The translations under genes were made by a program, and so were the position numbers. Source: Paenibacillus sp. BJ-4 (GTDB taxonomy: Bacteria > Bacillota > Bacilli > Paenibacillales > Paenibacillaceae). From it: 64,000 nucleotides of DNA. The stretch covers positions 62,001 to 126,000 of the forward strand of contig NZ_JAIVEM010000005.1 of assembly GCF_020404765.1 (NCBI RefSeq). The letters are read 5' to 3'. The notes under the pieces are model-generated. The model made no database searches. It saw only the letters and a program-made list of their open reading frames with translations, and was not told the DNA's origin. Positions 32,967 to 41,027 of the stretch are shown here, piece by piece. Each line of letters starts with the position of its first letter. The stretch's first letter is position 1.

Positions 32967-33761
32967 TTGACAGTCGTAAATTACAAGCTGGAAACATTCG
33001 AAGGTCCGCTGGATCTGCTTTTGCATCTGATTGATAAAGCCGAGATCGACATTCAGGATATCCCGATTAGTGATATTACAGATCAGTATATGGCTTTTTT
33101 GCACAGTATGCAGGAGCTGGAACTGGACATTACGAGCGAGTTTCTGGTGATGGCGGCGACACTCTTATCGATTAAGAGTAAATTGCTGCTTCCCAAACCA
33201 CCTGTGATGGAATATGACGATTTGGACTTTTATGAAGAAGAGGATTATGATCCGCGCGAGGAACTGGTTCGCAAGCTGGTGGAGTACCGTAAATATAAAG
33301 GGATTGCTCGCCATCTGAGTGAACGTGAATGGGAACGGAGTCTGATTTACGGTAAAGAGCCGGAAGATCTGAGTACATTCCTGCCCGCCGAACCCGTAAA
33401 TCCTGTGCACGGGCTACATACGAGCGATTTGGTCGCAGCCTTTCAGCGTGCATTGCGTAAAGCAGAGCGACGTACGACGGTAACCCGTGTCCACCGGGAT
33501 GAAATTTCAGTCAAGGACCGAATCCGACAGGTTGTCGGGGTGTTAGAGGGACTGGGGACAGGGGGGCGGTTTTTGTTCTCCAAGCTGATGCATGAGGATA
33601 TGTATCGGCATGAAGTGGTAGTAACCTTTTTGGCTATTCTCGAACTGATGAAAATGAAGCAAATTTTCTGTTATCAGGAGAAGATTTTCGATGATATTGT
33701 AATGGAGTGGAGAGGGGATTTACGGGTTAATGGACTATCTGAAGCTGAAATCAATTATTGA
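32967..33761 (+). CDS. scpA: Segregation and condensation protein A
   Basis: Kleisin subunit that bridges the Smc dimer in chromosome condensation (264 aa). N-terminal KLETFEGPLDLLLHLIDKAE and DITSEFLVMAATLLSIKSKL bind the Smc neck; the C-terminal winged helix (FLAILELMKMKQIFCYQEK) binds the Smc head; the middle holds an acidic linker YDDLDFYEEEDYD. Start is TTG at 32967 with GGCAGGGGGAA 7 bases upstream; upstream residues do not resemble ScpA. It overlaps scpB by 32 bases. Confidence 0.93.
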   Translation: MTVVNYKLETFEGPLDLLLHLIDKAEIDIQDIPISDITDQYMAFLHSMQELELDITSEFLVMAATLLSIKSKLLLPKPPVMEYDDLDFYEEEDYDPREELVRKLVEYRKYKGIARHLSEREWERSLIYGKEPEDLSTFLPAEPVNPVHGLHTSDLVAAFQRALRKAERRTTVTRVHRDEISVKDRIRQVVGVLEGLGTGGRFLFSKLMHEDMYRHEVVVTFLAILELMKMKQIFCYQEKIFDDIVMEWRGDLRVNGLSEAEINY

Positions 33762-34338
33762 GGGACTGTTGTTTCTCGCGGGAGAGGAAGGATTGTCCGC
33801 CAAGCAGATCGCCGACATTGTAGAGCAGCAGCAAGAGCTGGTTGAAAAAAGTCTGGAGGATATGAAGCAGGACATGGAGCAGGGAGGAAGAGGTCTACAA
33901 CTTGTCCGTATCGCCGGGAATTATCAACTTGCAACATTACCTGAGCATGCACCCTATTTTGAAAAGCTCGCCTACTCTCCGGCACGTGCCTCACTGTCTC
34001 AAGCGGCTTTAGAAACACTGGCCATTGTGGCCTATCGCCAGCCCATTACAAGAGTCGAAATCGAAGATATTCGGGGCGTCAAATCCGAGCGGGCCATACA
34101 TACACTGGTCAACAAGGAGCTTATTGAGGAAAAAGGTCGCGCTGAAGCCATTGGTCGGCCGATATTGTACGGAACGACGAAATCATTTTTGGATTATTTC
34201 GGTCTAGGCTCTCTCGCAGATCTACCCCAACCGGAGATATTCGAGGATTCGGACAATTTGGAGGAAGAAACACAATTATTATTCGAGCGTCTGGAGAGCA
34301 GTCAGCCTGCAGCAAACGATCCAAATCTTGAAGCCTGA
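33730..34338 (+). CDS. scpB: Segregation and condensation protein B
   Basis: Dimeric winged-helix partner of ScpA in the Smc complex (202 aa). Typical blocks: IIEGLLFLAGEEGLSAKQIA, ALETLAIVAYRQPITRVEIE, GRPILYGTTKSFLDYFGL and SLADLP. The ATG at 33730 overlaps the end of scpA; GAGAGGGG lies 13 bases upstream, so translation is likely coupled. A terminator follows. Confidence 0.92.
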   Translation: MDYLKLKSIIEGLLFLAGEEGLSAKQIADIVEQQQELVEKSLEDMKQDMEQGGRGLQLVRIAGNYQLATLPEHAPYFEKLAYSPARASLSQAALETLAIVAYRQPITRVEIEDIRGVKSERAIHTLVNKELIEEKGRAEAIGRPILYGTTKSFLDYFGLGSLADLPQPEIFEDSDNLEEETQLLFERLESSQPAANDPNLEA

Positions 34339-34349
34339 TAAAGAAGGAA

Positions 34350-34382
34350 ACAGCCAGTTCTCGTCTAGGGGACTGGCTGTTT
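34350..34382 (+). terminator. Terminator after scpB
   Basis: ACAGCCAGTTC pairs with GACTGGCTGT (34371-34380); three T follow. Confidence 0.75.
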
Positions 34383-34469
34383 GGTATTTAGGATGCATGA
34401 TTTTCTGGCGAAGAGCCATACTATTTTTACCATGGTATATCCATAGAAAAAGGTAGGGAGGACTCGCCA

Positions 34470-35171
34470 GTGTGGAAATGGATCGGTATCGCCATCATCG
34501 TCATCATATTACTTGTGCTGGCTGTTTTGCTCTCTCGTATCCGGTGGAAGCTGGATATTGCCAAGCATGACAATGATGATCGGGCGCATCTGGAGATCAG
34601 ATTTCTGTACGGGTTAATCAAAATCAATTATGATATTCCAGCTATTCTGATAGCAAGCTTGCAAAAAGGGCTTCTTTATCGGCTTGACCGCAACAAAAAC
34701 ATACATAAAACCGATGCTTCCGTGGATAGTGGAAATATTAATGCAGATAAAATTAAGCAATTTATACACGATGTACGAGTTTTACTCAAAGGAACGAAAG
34801 CCCTGCACCGATGGTTGCGGCATACGTTAGCCCATGTGACGATATCCAAAATGGAATGGTCCACCAATATCAGTCTTGCTGACGCTGCCTATACGGCTAC
34901 CTCAACGGGTGTTCTATGGGGCTTGAAAACGACGCTGATCGGTTATGCATCCAGCTCTGTACGCATGAACTGTACGCCTAAGCTGTTTGTTGTACCCTAT
35001 TGGGCGGATCGCCTGCGTTTTACCACCACATTGACCTGTGAAGGAAATATATCGCTCGGATATTTATCTTTTTCCATGCTCATATTAGCTTATCGTATAT
35101 GGCGCGTTCCGGGTGGACCGGAGGCTTGGAGACGAGTTTTTTCCAAGAAACCCATTCAGCATGAGGGATGA
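34470..35171 (+). CDS. ytfI: DUF2953 membrane-anchored protein (YtfI-like)
   Basis: A 233-residue protein with an N-terminal transmembrane helix (WIGIAIIVIILLVLAVLL) and a DUF2953 region beginning IRFLYGLIKINYDIP; a second hydrophobic stretch lies near the C-terminus. In B. subtilis ytfI precedes ytfJ, as here. Start is GTG at 34470 after GGGAGG. Function unknown; linked by gene order with the sporulation gene ytfJ. Confidence 0.82.
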   Translation: MWKWIGIAIIVIILLVLAVLLSRIRWKLDIAKHDNDDRAHLEIRFLYGLIKINYDIPAILIASLQKGLLYRLDRNKNIHKTDASVDSGNINADKIKQFIHDVRVLLKGTKALHRWLRHTLAHVTISKMEWSTNISLADAAYTATSTGVLWGLKTTLIGYASSSVRMNCTPKLFVVPYWADRLRFTTTLTCEGNISLGYLSFSMLILAYRIWRVPGGPEAWRRVFSKKPIQHEG

Positions 35172-35255
35172 GCGATACATATTTTCTTAGTGCTCTGCGC
35201 ACAATAGCGAAAGAAAAGGCAGTCTACGCTTGAGATAAGCAGAGGAGGAATAATC

Positions 35256-35747
35256 ATGTCAGATCACCCGATTCAAGGGCTTATGCAAACCGCGATGGAA
35301 AACATCAAAGCCATGGTAGACGTGAATACGATTGTCGGAGAAGCAGTGGAAACACCCGATGGTTCCGTTATTTTACCAATCAGTAAGGTGGGTTTTGGCT
35401 TCGCAGCCGGTGGAAGTGACTTTAATGTAGATGAAGAGGCGCTCCATACTTCCTCAGCAGCGGGAAATCATAGCGGGAAGGAAGGACATCCGTTTGGTGG
35501 CGGTAGTGGTGGCGGTGTATCTATTCAACCGATTGCATTTCTGGTTGTTGGCAAACAGGGAGCACAAATCGTTCCTTTGGACAATCAAACACATCTGATT
35601 GAGAAGATAATCGATTCCACCCCCTACCTTATTGATAAGGTACAGTCCATTTTCCAAAATGCAGGCAACGATCAGCAAAATCCAAAGGTAACTGTAGATG
35701 TCACTACAAATCAAGATCATAGTAACTCTGGTCCGGCTTACTTGTAA
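35256..35747 (+). CDS. ytfJ: GerW-family sporulation protein YtfJ
   Basis: A 163-residue soluble protein of the spore-germination GerW family. Seen: MENIKAMVDVNTIVGEAVET, ILPISKVGFGFAAGGSDF, a Gly-Ser-rich central stretch (FGGGSGGG) and VSIQPIAFLVVGKQG. In B. subtilis it is made in the forespore and affects AGFK-dependent germination. AGAGGAGG precedes the ATG. It follows ytfI by 84 bases. Confidence 0.9.
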   Translation: MSDHPIQGLMQTAMENIKAMVDVNTIVGEAVETPDGSVILPISKVGFGFAAGGSDFNVDEEALHTSSAAGNHSGKEGHPFGGGSGGGVSIQPIAFLVVGKQGAQIVPLDNQTHLIEKIIDSTPYLIDKVQSIFQNAGNDQQNPKVTVDVTTNQDHSNSGPAYL

Positions 35748-35772
35748 AGATTATTGAACTAAGATGTTTTTC

Positions 35773-35822
35773 AGGAGGGTATCCCGAAGCCGAGTAAGGG
35801 CTAAGGAATACCTTCCTTTTGT
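35773..35822. terminator. Terminator between ytfJ and the convergent tgl
   Basis: AGGAGGGTAT (35773-35782) pairs with ATACCTTCCT (35808-35817) with an inner AGCC/GGCT stem; TTTTG follows. Confidence 0.75.
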
Positions 35823-35834
35823 TTGCATTTGCTT

Positions 35835-36656
35835 CTATCCGCGAATATACCGCCTTCCGCCAATGACTGCATGAACACGCCGACCATGTTCCTGTTGATA
35901 AGAAGTAGACAGCGATCGTTCGACTTCACGGTTTCCTTCAGGAGCAAACTGGGATAAATAGATGAAGTCCGGATAAATCACTTCATCCGTCATATAAGCA
36001 GATATTGTAGCCTCTGGCCGACGATGCTGATTGAGGGAATCAATAATGCCTTTTGCTGGCAAGATACCGATCCCATGCCCATAAAACAAGTCTTCCTTCA
36101 GCTTAACGACATTTTCTCCTTTCCACTCCAATGTTTCGGGTGACACATCCGGATTGTTGAAATACATGATATCGCCCGGAGACGCTTTATGGCTTCCTTG
36201 CTCCTGTATGAGCTTGAGATCACTGTCATAGTGCCAGTCATATAACAGCATATCTGCAAAAATCCGGTTAAATTCACTTTCCAGAATGGAATCCAGTACT
36301 GCTTTGTACAGTACAATCACCATAGCTGTTGCACATTCAAAGGCATATTGATGACCATTTATAAAGATATCTCTGATCCCCTGCGCCGGAGTAACACCTG
36401 CTTTGATCTGAAATCCACCTTTTGTCGTCAAATCCCATAATTGCGGATTACGACGCGCGGTCGCAAAAGTGGCAAAGGATACGCCGCTTCGATGTAATGC
36501 TTCTGCGGACTCTACAATCCGGGATCTTAAGATCGTTTCAAACTGTAGGCGCTGCATGCTGTACCCCCATCCAATTAAACATTTAGCTACTTTAGGATCT
36601 TGCAAATCCTCAACTATATATATGTGATCAGGAGTGTAAGTTGCATGATTAGGCAT
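35835..36656 (-). CDS. tgl: Protein-glutamine gamma-glutamyltransferase (spore-coat transglutaminase)
   Basis: Cross-links spore-coat proteins such as GerQ through epsilon-(gamma-glutamyl)lysine bonds (273 aa). The block GHQYAFECATAMVIVLYKAV carries the catalytic Cys108; other family blocks are LLYDWHYDSD, GDIMYFNNPDVSP and FYGHGIGILPAKGIIDSLN. It is slightly longer than the 245-residue B. subtilis enzyme, mainly at the C-terminus. The ATG at 36656 has no clear ribosome binding site. Sigma-K control is expected, but I did not find a good site. It is inserted between ytfJ and dacB. Confidence 0.9.
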   Translation of the reverse strand: MPNHATYTPDHIYIVEDLQDPKVAKCLIGWGYSMQRLQFETILRSRIVESAEALHRSGVSFATFATARRNPQLWDLTTKGGFQIKAGVTPAQGIRDIFINGHQYAFECATAMVIVLYKAVLDSILESEFNRIFADMLLYDWHYDSDLKLIQEQGSHKASPGDIMYFNNPDVSPETLEWKGENVVKLKEDLFYGHGIGILPAKGIIDSLNQHRRPEATISAYMTDEVIYPDFIYLSQFAPEGNREVERSLSTSYQQEHGRRVHAVIGGRRYIRG

Positions 36657-36689
36657 ATCTTGTTAAGGAATTTTCTGTTATAAAGGTGG

Positions 36690-36718
36690 ACATACTTTGA
36701 ACAGCTTGGACATAGAAT
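36690..36718 (+). promoter_or_regulatory. Sigma-E-like promoter of dacB
   Basis: ACATACT (36690-36696), 14-base spacer, CATAGAAT (36711-36718), which differs from the CATACAHT -10 at one base. dacB is sigma-E dependent in B. subtilis. The match overlaps an upstream ATG at 36717, which supports starting dacB at 36753. Confidence 0.65.
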
Positions 36719-36752
36719 GGTACAAGACTTGCTCAAAACCGGAGGAATCCAA

Positions 36753-38015
36753 ATGTTTAAAAAGAAGCAACACATCCACGCGGACCAAAACCAACTTTTA
36801 TCTAAAGCACGCGCCTTTGTTTTGCCGCTGGCACTGCTGCTTATTGTGTCATTGCCGCTCGTTTTGCTGAATCCACAGCCCGTTCAGGGAGCGATGAAGA
36901 CAGAAATGACCCCGCCTGCATTAAAGACGCATGCACAGGCCTCCTCTTTAATTGATGTCACATCAGGAAGAATCATATATGCTGCCGAGGGTGACCGGGA
37001 GCTGCGTATTGCCAGTCTGACCAAAATTATGACTGCTATCGTGGCTATTGAGCATGGGCGCTTACAGGATCGGGTAAAGGTTAGTCCGACGGCGTATGCC
37101 AAAGAAGGTTCATCGCTTTTTCTGCGAATGGGTGAAGAAATGACACTGGAGAATATGTTGTACGGTCTGATGCTCCGTTCCGGTAATGATGCCGCTTCTG
37201 CCATTGCCGAGCATGTGGGTGGGACAGAAGAGGGATTCGTTCATTTGATGAATGAAAAGGCGGTTCAACTTGGGCTAACTCATACGCATTTTGCTAATCC
37301 TCATGGACTGGATGTCGAAGGGCATTATTCCTCTGCGAATGATATGGCCCGGCTAACCGCCTATGCGCTGCATAATCCGACCTTTGCCCGTATCGTTAAG
37401 ACAGAATTGAAGAAAGCACCGAATCCCAACGATTCTTGGGATTACTCTTGGCATAACAAAAATAAAATGCTGCGGCTCTATGAAGGGGCTGACGGAGTAA
37501 AAACTGGCTTTACCAAGAAAGCCTTCCGCTGTCTCGTCAGTTCGGCCACGCGAGGTGGTCGTCAGCTTGCGGCTGTTACCTTGAATGACGGGGATGATTG
37601 GAATGACCATGCCCGTATGCTAGATTACGGGTTCCGATATTATCCACTCATTCCAATTACGGACAAGCAACAACCGATTGATGGCTATCCGCTATTAACG
37701 GGCGCGAGCTTTGCTTATCCTCTGCACGACGGTGAGAAGACTCAGCTGCACAAAAGATTAGTGCTGTATAAAAAGTCCCGTTCTGCGAGCAGAGCGGACG
37801 TATCCTTTGGTTTGCGGGGACGTGTCGAGTTTCTGCTGGAAGGCAAACTGATCGGTTCCGTTCCTGTATATGAGAAAGGTAGCAAGTTGCCGAACCCAAG
37901 TACGATACAGCTACAACAGGAGGTTCCGACTGATCAAGCTCCTGTGAGCAGCACTCAGCAACCCAGCTGGACGAGCGGATGGAGTGCGATTATAAGAAAT
38001 CTGTTTGGAGTATAG
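36753..38015 (+). CDS. dacB: Spore-cortex D-alanyl-D-alanine carboxypeptidase DacB
   Basis: Trims cortex peptide side chains in the mother cell and controls cross-linking (420 aa). Signal-anchor region AFVLPLALLLIVSLPLVLL, SxxK site IASLTK (Ser88, Lys91), SGN motif LRSGNDAASA and KTG motif VKTGFTKK; a C-terminal beta domain and a Ser/Gln-rich end follow. CCGGAGGAA lies 8 bases before the ATG at 36753. It heads a dacB-spmA-spmB cluster, the standard cortex gene set. Confidence 0.93.
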   Translation: MFKKKQHIHADQNQLLSKARAFVLPLALLLIVSLPLVLLNPQPVQGAMKTEMTPPALKTHAQASSLIDVTSGRIIYAAEGDRELRIASLTKIMTAIVAIEHGRLQDRVKVSPTAYAKEGSSLFLRMGEEMTLENMLYGLMLRSGNDAASAIAEHVGGTEEGFVHLMNEKAVQLGLTHTHFANPHGLDVEGHYSSANDMARLTAYALHNPTFARIVKTELKKAPNPNDSWDYSWHNKNKMLRLYEGADGVKTGFTKKAFRCLVSSATRGGRQLAAVTLNDGDDWNDHARMLDYGFRYYPLIPITDKQQPIDGYPLLTGASFAYPLHDGEKTQLHKRLVLYKKSRSASRADVSFGLRGRVEFLLEGKLIGSVPVYEKGSKLPNPSTIQLQQEVPTDQAPVSSTQQPSWTSGWSAIIRNLFGV

Positions 38016-38081
38016 GGGCAAGCCGGCTTGCTGCTATGAACCGACATGTGTCACATCATTGGCGAAAGGGAGGGATCAATC

Positions 38082-38825
38082 ATGATTCATCTCATATGGG
38101 TGGCTTTGATTTGTATCGGATTTGTATTTGCTGCAGCACAGGGAAATATTGAAGTGGTGACCAAGGCTGCTTTTGATGGGGCGGCCACGGGTGTTACGGT
38201 GTGCTTTGGACTGATCAGCGTGCTGGTGTTTTGGATGGGTATGATGAGGCTAGCCGAAGACGGCGGGCTCTTGCAGAAAATATCCAAGCTGCTCGCCCCT
38301 TTCGTTGCTTTTTTGTTCCCGGATGTTCCGCGTAATCATCCGGCTATGGGCTACATTTTGTCCAATATGAGCGCCAATCTGCTGGGCCTGGGAAATGCAG
38401 CGACTCCAATGGGCATTAAGGCAATGCAGGAGCTGCAAACGCTCAACCCGGATAAGCAGACCGCTACTCCTGCTATGTGTACGTTACTGGCGTTAAATAC
38501 AGCCAGTATTACGTTGATTCCCACGACATTGATCGCGATTCGGCTGAATTATCATTCCGCACATCCGGCGGAAATCGTCGGCACGACACTGGTGGCGACC
38601 GCGATAGCGACCTTTGCTGCGATTGCGGCAGATCGTTGGTACCGTAGTCGAGAACTACGGCGTCCCCCTGCGAAACCGCCGTCTCAGACACCATTGAGCC
38701 CACAGCCTCCTCAAACCACGGCAACACCTGCGTCCTCTTTGACAGCACCGCCTGTATCTTCACCTGCAACTCCACGGACGGGAATCACCGCTGCCAAGGG
38801 CAGGGATACCACTTGGAAAGGATGA
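38082..38825 (+). CDS. spmA: Spore maturation protein A, with an extra proline-rich tail
   Basis: Membrane protein needed for spore-core dehydration (247 aa). The first ~190 residues match SpmA: AAFDGAATGVTVCFGLISVL, MGMMRLAEDGGLLQKI, GLGNAATPMGIKAMQELQ, and LNTASITLIPTTLIAIRL with Gate-type membrane helices. After ADRWYRSRELRR there is a ~55-residue tail rich in Pro, Thr and Ser, absent from the ~196-residue B. subtilis protein. AAAGGGAGGG precedes the ATG at 38082. spmB begins 7 bases downstream. Confidence 0.92.
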   Translation: MIHLIWVALICIGFVFAAAQGNIEVVTKAAFDGAATGVTVCFGLISVLVFWMGMMRLAEDGGLLQKISKLLAPFVAFLFPDVPRNHPAMGYILSNMSANLLGLGNAATPMGIKAMQELQTLNPDKQTATPAMCTLLALNTASITLIPTTLIAIRLNYHSAHPAEIVGTTLVATAIATFAAIAADRWYRSRELRRPPAKPPSQTPLSPQPPQTTATPASSLTAPPVSSPATPRTGITAAKGRDTTWKG

Positions 38826-38832
38826 GGGAGGC

Positions 38833-39363
38833 ATGCTTCATTTTATTAATCTCGTATCGACTTGGGCCATTCCGGTTATTCTCGCTTTTATTCCTTTATA
38901 TGCATATGCCAAGAAGGTACCCGTCTACGATTCCTTTGTGGATGGAGCCAAAGACGGCTTCTCCACCGCAATCAGTATCATTCCTCATCTTGTAGGCATG
39001 ATGGTAGCGATAAGTATTTTTCGAGCGTCCGGCGCTCTGGATTATTTAATATCCTGGGTCACACCATGGATTAAAGGCTGGGGCGTCCCCGGTGAGGTAC
39101 TGCCTTTAGGTCTGCTCCGCCCATTGACGGGTACCGGTTCGCTTGCGTTCACGACTGATCTGATTCGTACCTATGGCCCGGACTCTATGATCGGTCGGAT
39201 CGCTTCCACAATTCAGGGCAGCACGGACACGACTTTGTATGTACTGACTGTATATTTTGGTGCGGTAGGTATCCGCAATGGGCGATATGCTTTGAAGGTA
39301 GGACTATTTTCCGACGTGGTTGGTTTTGTGGCAGCCATTGCCATTTGCCTGCTTGTATTTTGA
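38833..39363 (+). CDS. spmB: Spore maturation protein B
   Basis: Partner of SpmA in spore-core dehydration (176 aa). Membrane segments include WAIPVILAFIPLYAYAKKVP; conserved stretches are DSFVDGAKDGFSTAISIIP, HLVGMMVAISIFRASGALD, LLRPLTGTGSLAFTTDLI and GSTDTTLYVLTVYFGAVG. GATGAGGGAGG precedes the ATG. Size matches the B. subtilis protein. Confidence 0.94.
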   Translation: MLHFINLVSTWAIPVILAFIPLYAYAKKVPVYDSFVDGAKDGFSTAISIIPHLVGMMVAISIFRASGALDYLISWVTPWIKGWGVPGEVLPLGLLRPLTGTGSLAFTTDLIRTYGPDSMIGRIASTIQGSTDTTLYVLTVYFGAVGIRNGRYALKVGLFSDVVGFVAAIAICLLVF

Positions 39364-39389
39364 TTCCTCTATCGTTTTTTGAACGGGGG

Positions 39390-39418
39390 TTGTGATTTTG
39401 TTCGTAGATGGGTATCAT
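39390..39418 (+). promoter_or_regulatory. Candidate sigma-A promoter of rluB
   Basis: TTGTGA (39390-39395), 17-base spacer, TATCAT (39413-39418), 23 bases before the rluB ATG. Confidence 0.5.
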
Positions 39419-39441
39419 TAGCATGAGGTGAATTAGCGAAC

Positions 39442-40200
39442 ATGGAAAGATTGCAGAAAATATTAGCTCAGGCCGGGGTAGCGTCCAGACGGAAATGTGA
39501 GGAGCTTATTCAGGCGGGCAGCGTGGAAGTGAACGGGGTTATCGTAACAGAGCTGGGAACGAAGGCGGACCCTGATCAGGATATAATTACGGTAAAGGGT
39601 AGACCGATTAAAACCGAGAAAAAAATCTATCTGATGATGAACAAACCTAAAGGGGTTATTACGAGTGCCTCCGATCCGGAAGGCCGAAAAATTGTGTCTG
39701 ACTACCTGAAAGGTGTTAAGGAACGTGTATATCCGGTAGGTCGTCTGGATTACGATACGGAAGGACTGCTGTTACTTACCAATGACGGCGAGTTTGCTAA
39801 TTTGCTTACCCATCCCAAGCATCATGTGCCCAAGACATATGTAGCTACTGTCAAAGGCGTTCCGCATGGTACTGAGCTGGACAAGCTGAAAAAAGGGATC
39901 GTGCTGGAAGATGGCATTACTGCACCGGCCGAGGTCGAATATAAAGATGTAGACCCGGATGGTAAGGAGTCAGTAATCCAAATTACCATTTATGAAGGCA
40001 GAAATCGTCAGGTAAGACGGATGTTTGAGGCTATTTCACACCCGGTTATCAGACTCAAACGGATTGCCTTCGGTGATCTTTTGCTGCAAAACTTGAAGCG
40101 TGGTCTGACCAGACCCCTCACCAAGGACGAAATCAACCGTCTCATTCAACTTGCCAAATCAGACAACACGAAAAAGAAACGGACAGGACGGGGGTCATAA
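39442..40200 (+). CDS. rluB: 23S rRNA pseudouridine synthase B
   Basis: Modifies U2605-type positions in 23S rRNA (252 aa). N-terminal S4 RNA-binding domain (MERLQKILAQAGVASRRKCE), then the RsuA/RluB catalytic domain with the active-site aspartate in VGRLDYDTEGLLLLTNDGEF, and IYEGRNRQVRRMFEAISHPV. GAGGTG precedes the ATG. It follows spmB as in B. subtilis, where the next genes are resABCDE; here resABC are absent. Confidence 0.94.
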   Translation: MERLQKILAQAGVASRRKCEELIQAGSVEVNGVIVTELGTKADPDQDIITVKGRPIKTEKKIYLMMNKPKGVITSASDPEGRKIVSDYLKGVKERVYPVGRLDYDTEGLLLLTNDGEFANLLTHPKHHVPKTYVATVKGVPHGTELDKLKKGIVLEDGITAPAEVEYKDVDPDGKESVIQITIYEGRNRQVRRMFEAISHPVIRLKRIAFGDLLLQNLKRGLTRPLTKDEINRLIQLAKSDNTKKKRTGRGS

Positions 40201-40213
40201 CCCCGGCCTTTTT
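40190..40213 (+). terminator. Terminator at the rluB stop
   Basis: GGGG (40191-40194) pairs with CCCC (40201-40204) and TTTTT follows after GGCC; the stem includes the rluB stop codon. Confidence 0.55.
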
Positions 40214-40245
40214 GGTGTAAAGAGACTGTTGAACAAGAGTAAAGT

Positions 40246-40273
40246 TTGACCGCGCACGGGAAAATAGTAAAAT
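40246..40273 (+). promoter_or_regulatory. Candidate sigma-A promoter of resDE
   Basis: TTGACC (40246-40251), 16-base spacer, TAAAAT (40268-40273), 37 bases before the resD ATG. Confidence 0.6.
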
Positions 40274-40309
40274 AGAGAGAATGCTTTTTTTAGCGAAGGG
40301 GCTGGGAAT

Positions 40310-41026
40310 ATGTCAGAACATAGCAACCGCATATTAATTGTAGATGATGAAGAACGCATTCGCCGCCTTTTGCGGATGTATCTGGAAAAAGAAGGTTATG
40401 AAATTGATGAAGCCGAGGATGGAGAGATGGCTCTCCAAAAAGCGACTGCAAGCGATTACAGTATTATTTTGCTTGATGTAATGCTTCCGGGCATGGATGG
40501 GATTGAAGTATGTACACGCCTGCGTCAGACCAAGGCAACGCCTGTGATTATGCTGACCGCCAAAGGCGAAGAGGTAAACCGTGTACAGGGCTTTGAAGTT
40601 GGGGCTGATGATTATGTGGTTAAGCCTTTTAGTCCACGGGAAGTCATTTATCGGGTTAAGGCGATTTTGCGCCGTTCTTCGGAAACTGCCTTTCTAACCA
40701 AGGAGACGGTACCAAGCAATAGCATTGTTTTTCCCCATCTTATTATTGAGCATGATGCACACCGGGTAAGTGCAGGCGGAATTGAGATCAGTCTCACACC
40801 TAAGGAATACGAGCTGTTGCACTATTTGGCAGTGTCGCCGGATAAGGTCTTCTCGCGCGAAGAGCTGCTGAAAGATGTATGGAATTATGAATTTTTTGGT
40901 GATCTGCGTACCGTCGATACGCATGTGAAGCGGCTTCGTGAAAAACTGAATAAGGTATCCCCAGAGGCAGCGGCTATGATTACAACGGTTTGGGGTGTGG
41001 GCTATAAACTGGAGGTTCCAAAATAA
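40310..41026 (+). CDS. resD: Response regulator ResD
   Basis: OmpR-family transcription regulator (238 aa) that controls aerobic and anaerobic respiration genes. Receiver domain with phospho-acceptor Asp56 in LLDVMLPGMDG, the acidic DDEE start and the Lys in VVKPFSP; C-terminal winged helix with LTPKEYELLHYLAVSPDKVF and VDTHVKRLREKL. GCGAAGGGG precedes the ATG. resE starts one base after the stop, so both are on one transcript. Confidence 0.93.
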   Translation: MSEHSNRILIVDDEERIRRLLRMYLEKEGYEIDEAEDGEMALQKATASDYSIILLDVMLPGMDGIEVCTRLRQTKATPVIMLTAKGEEVNRVQGFEVGADDYVVKPFSPREVIYRVKAILRRSSETAFLTKETVPSNSIVFPHLIIEHDAHRVSAGGIEISLTPKEYELLHYLAVSPDKVFSREELLKDVWNYEFFGDLRTVDTHVKRLREKLNKVSPEAAAMITTVWGVGYKLEVPK

Positions 41027-41027
41027 C

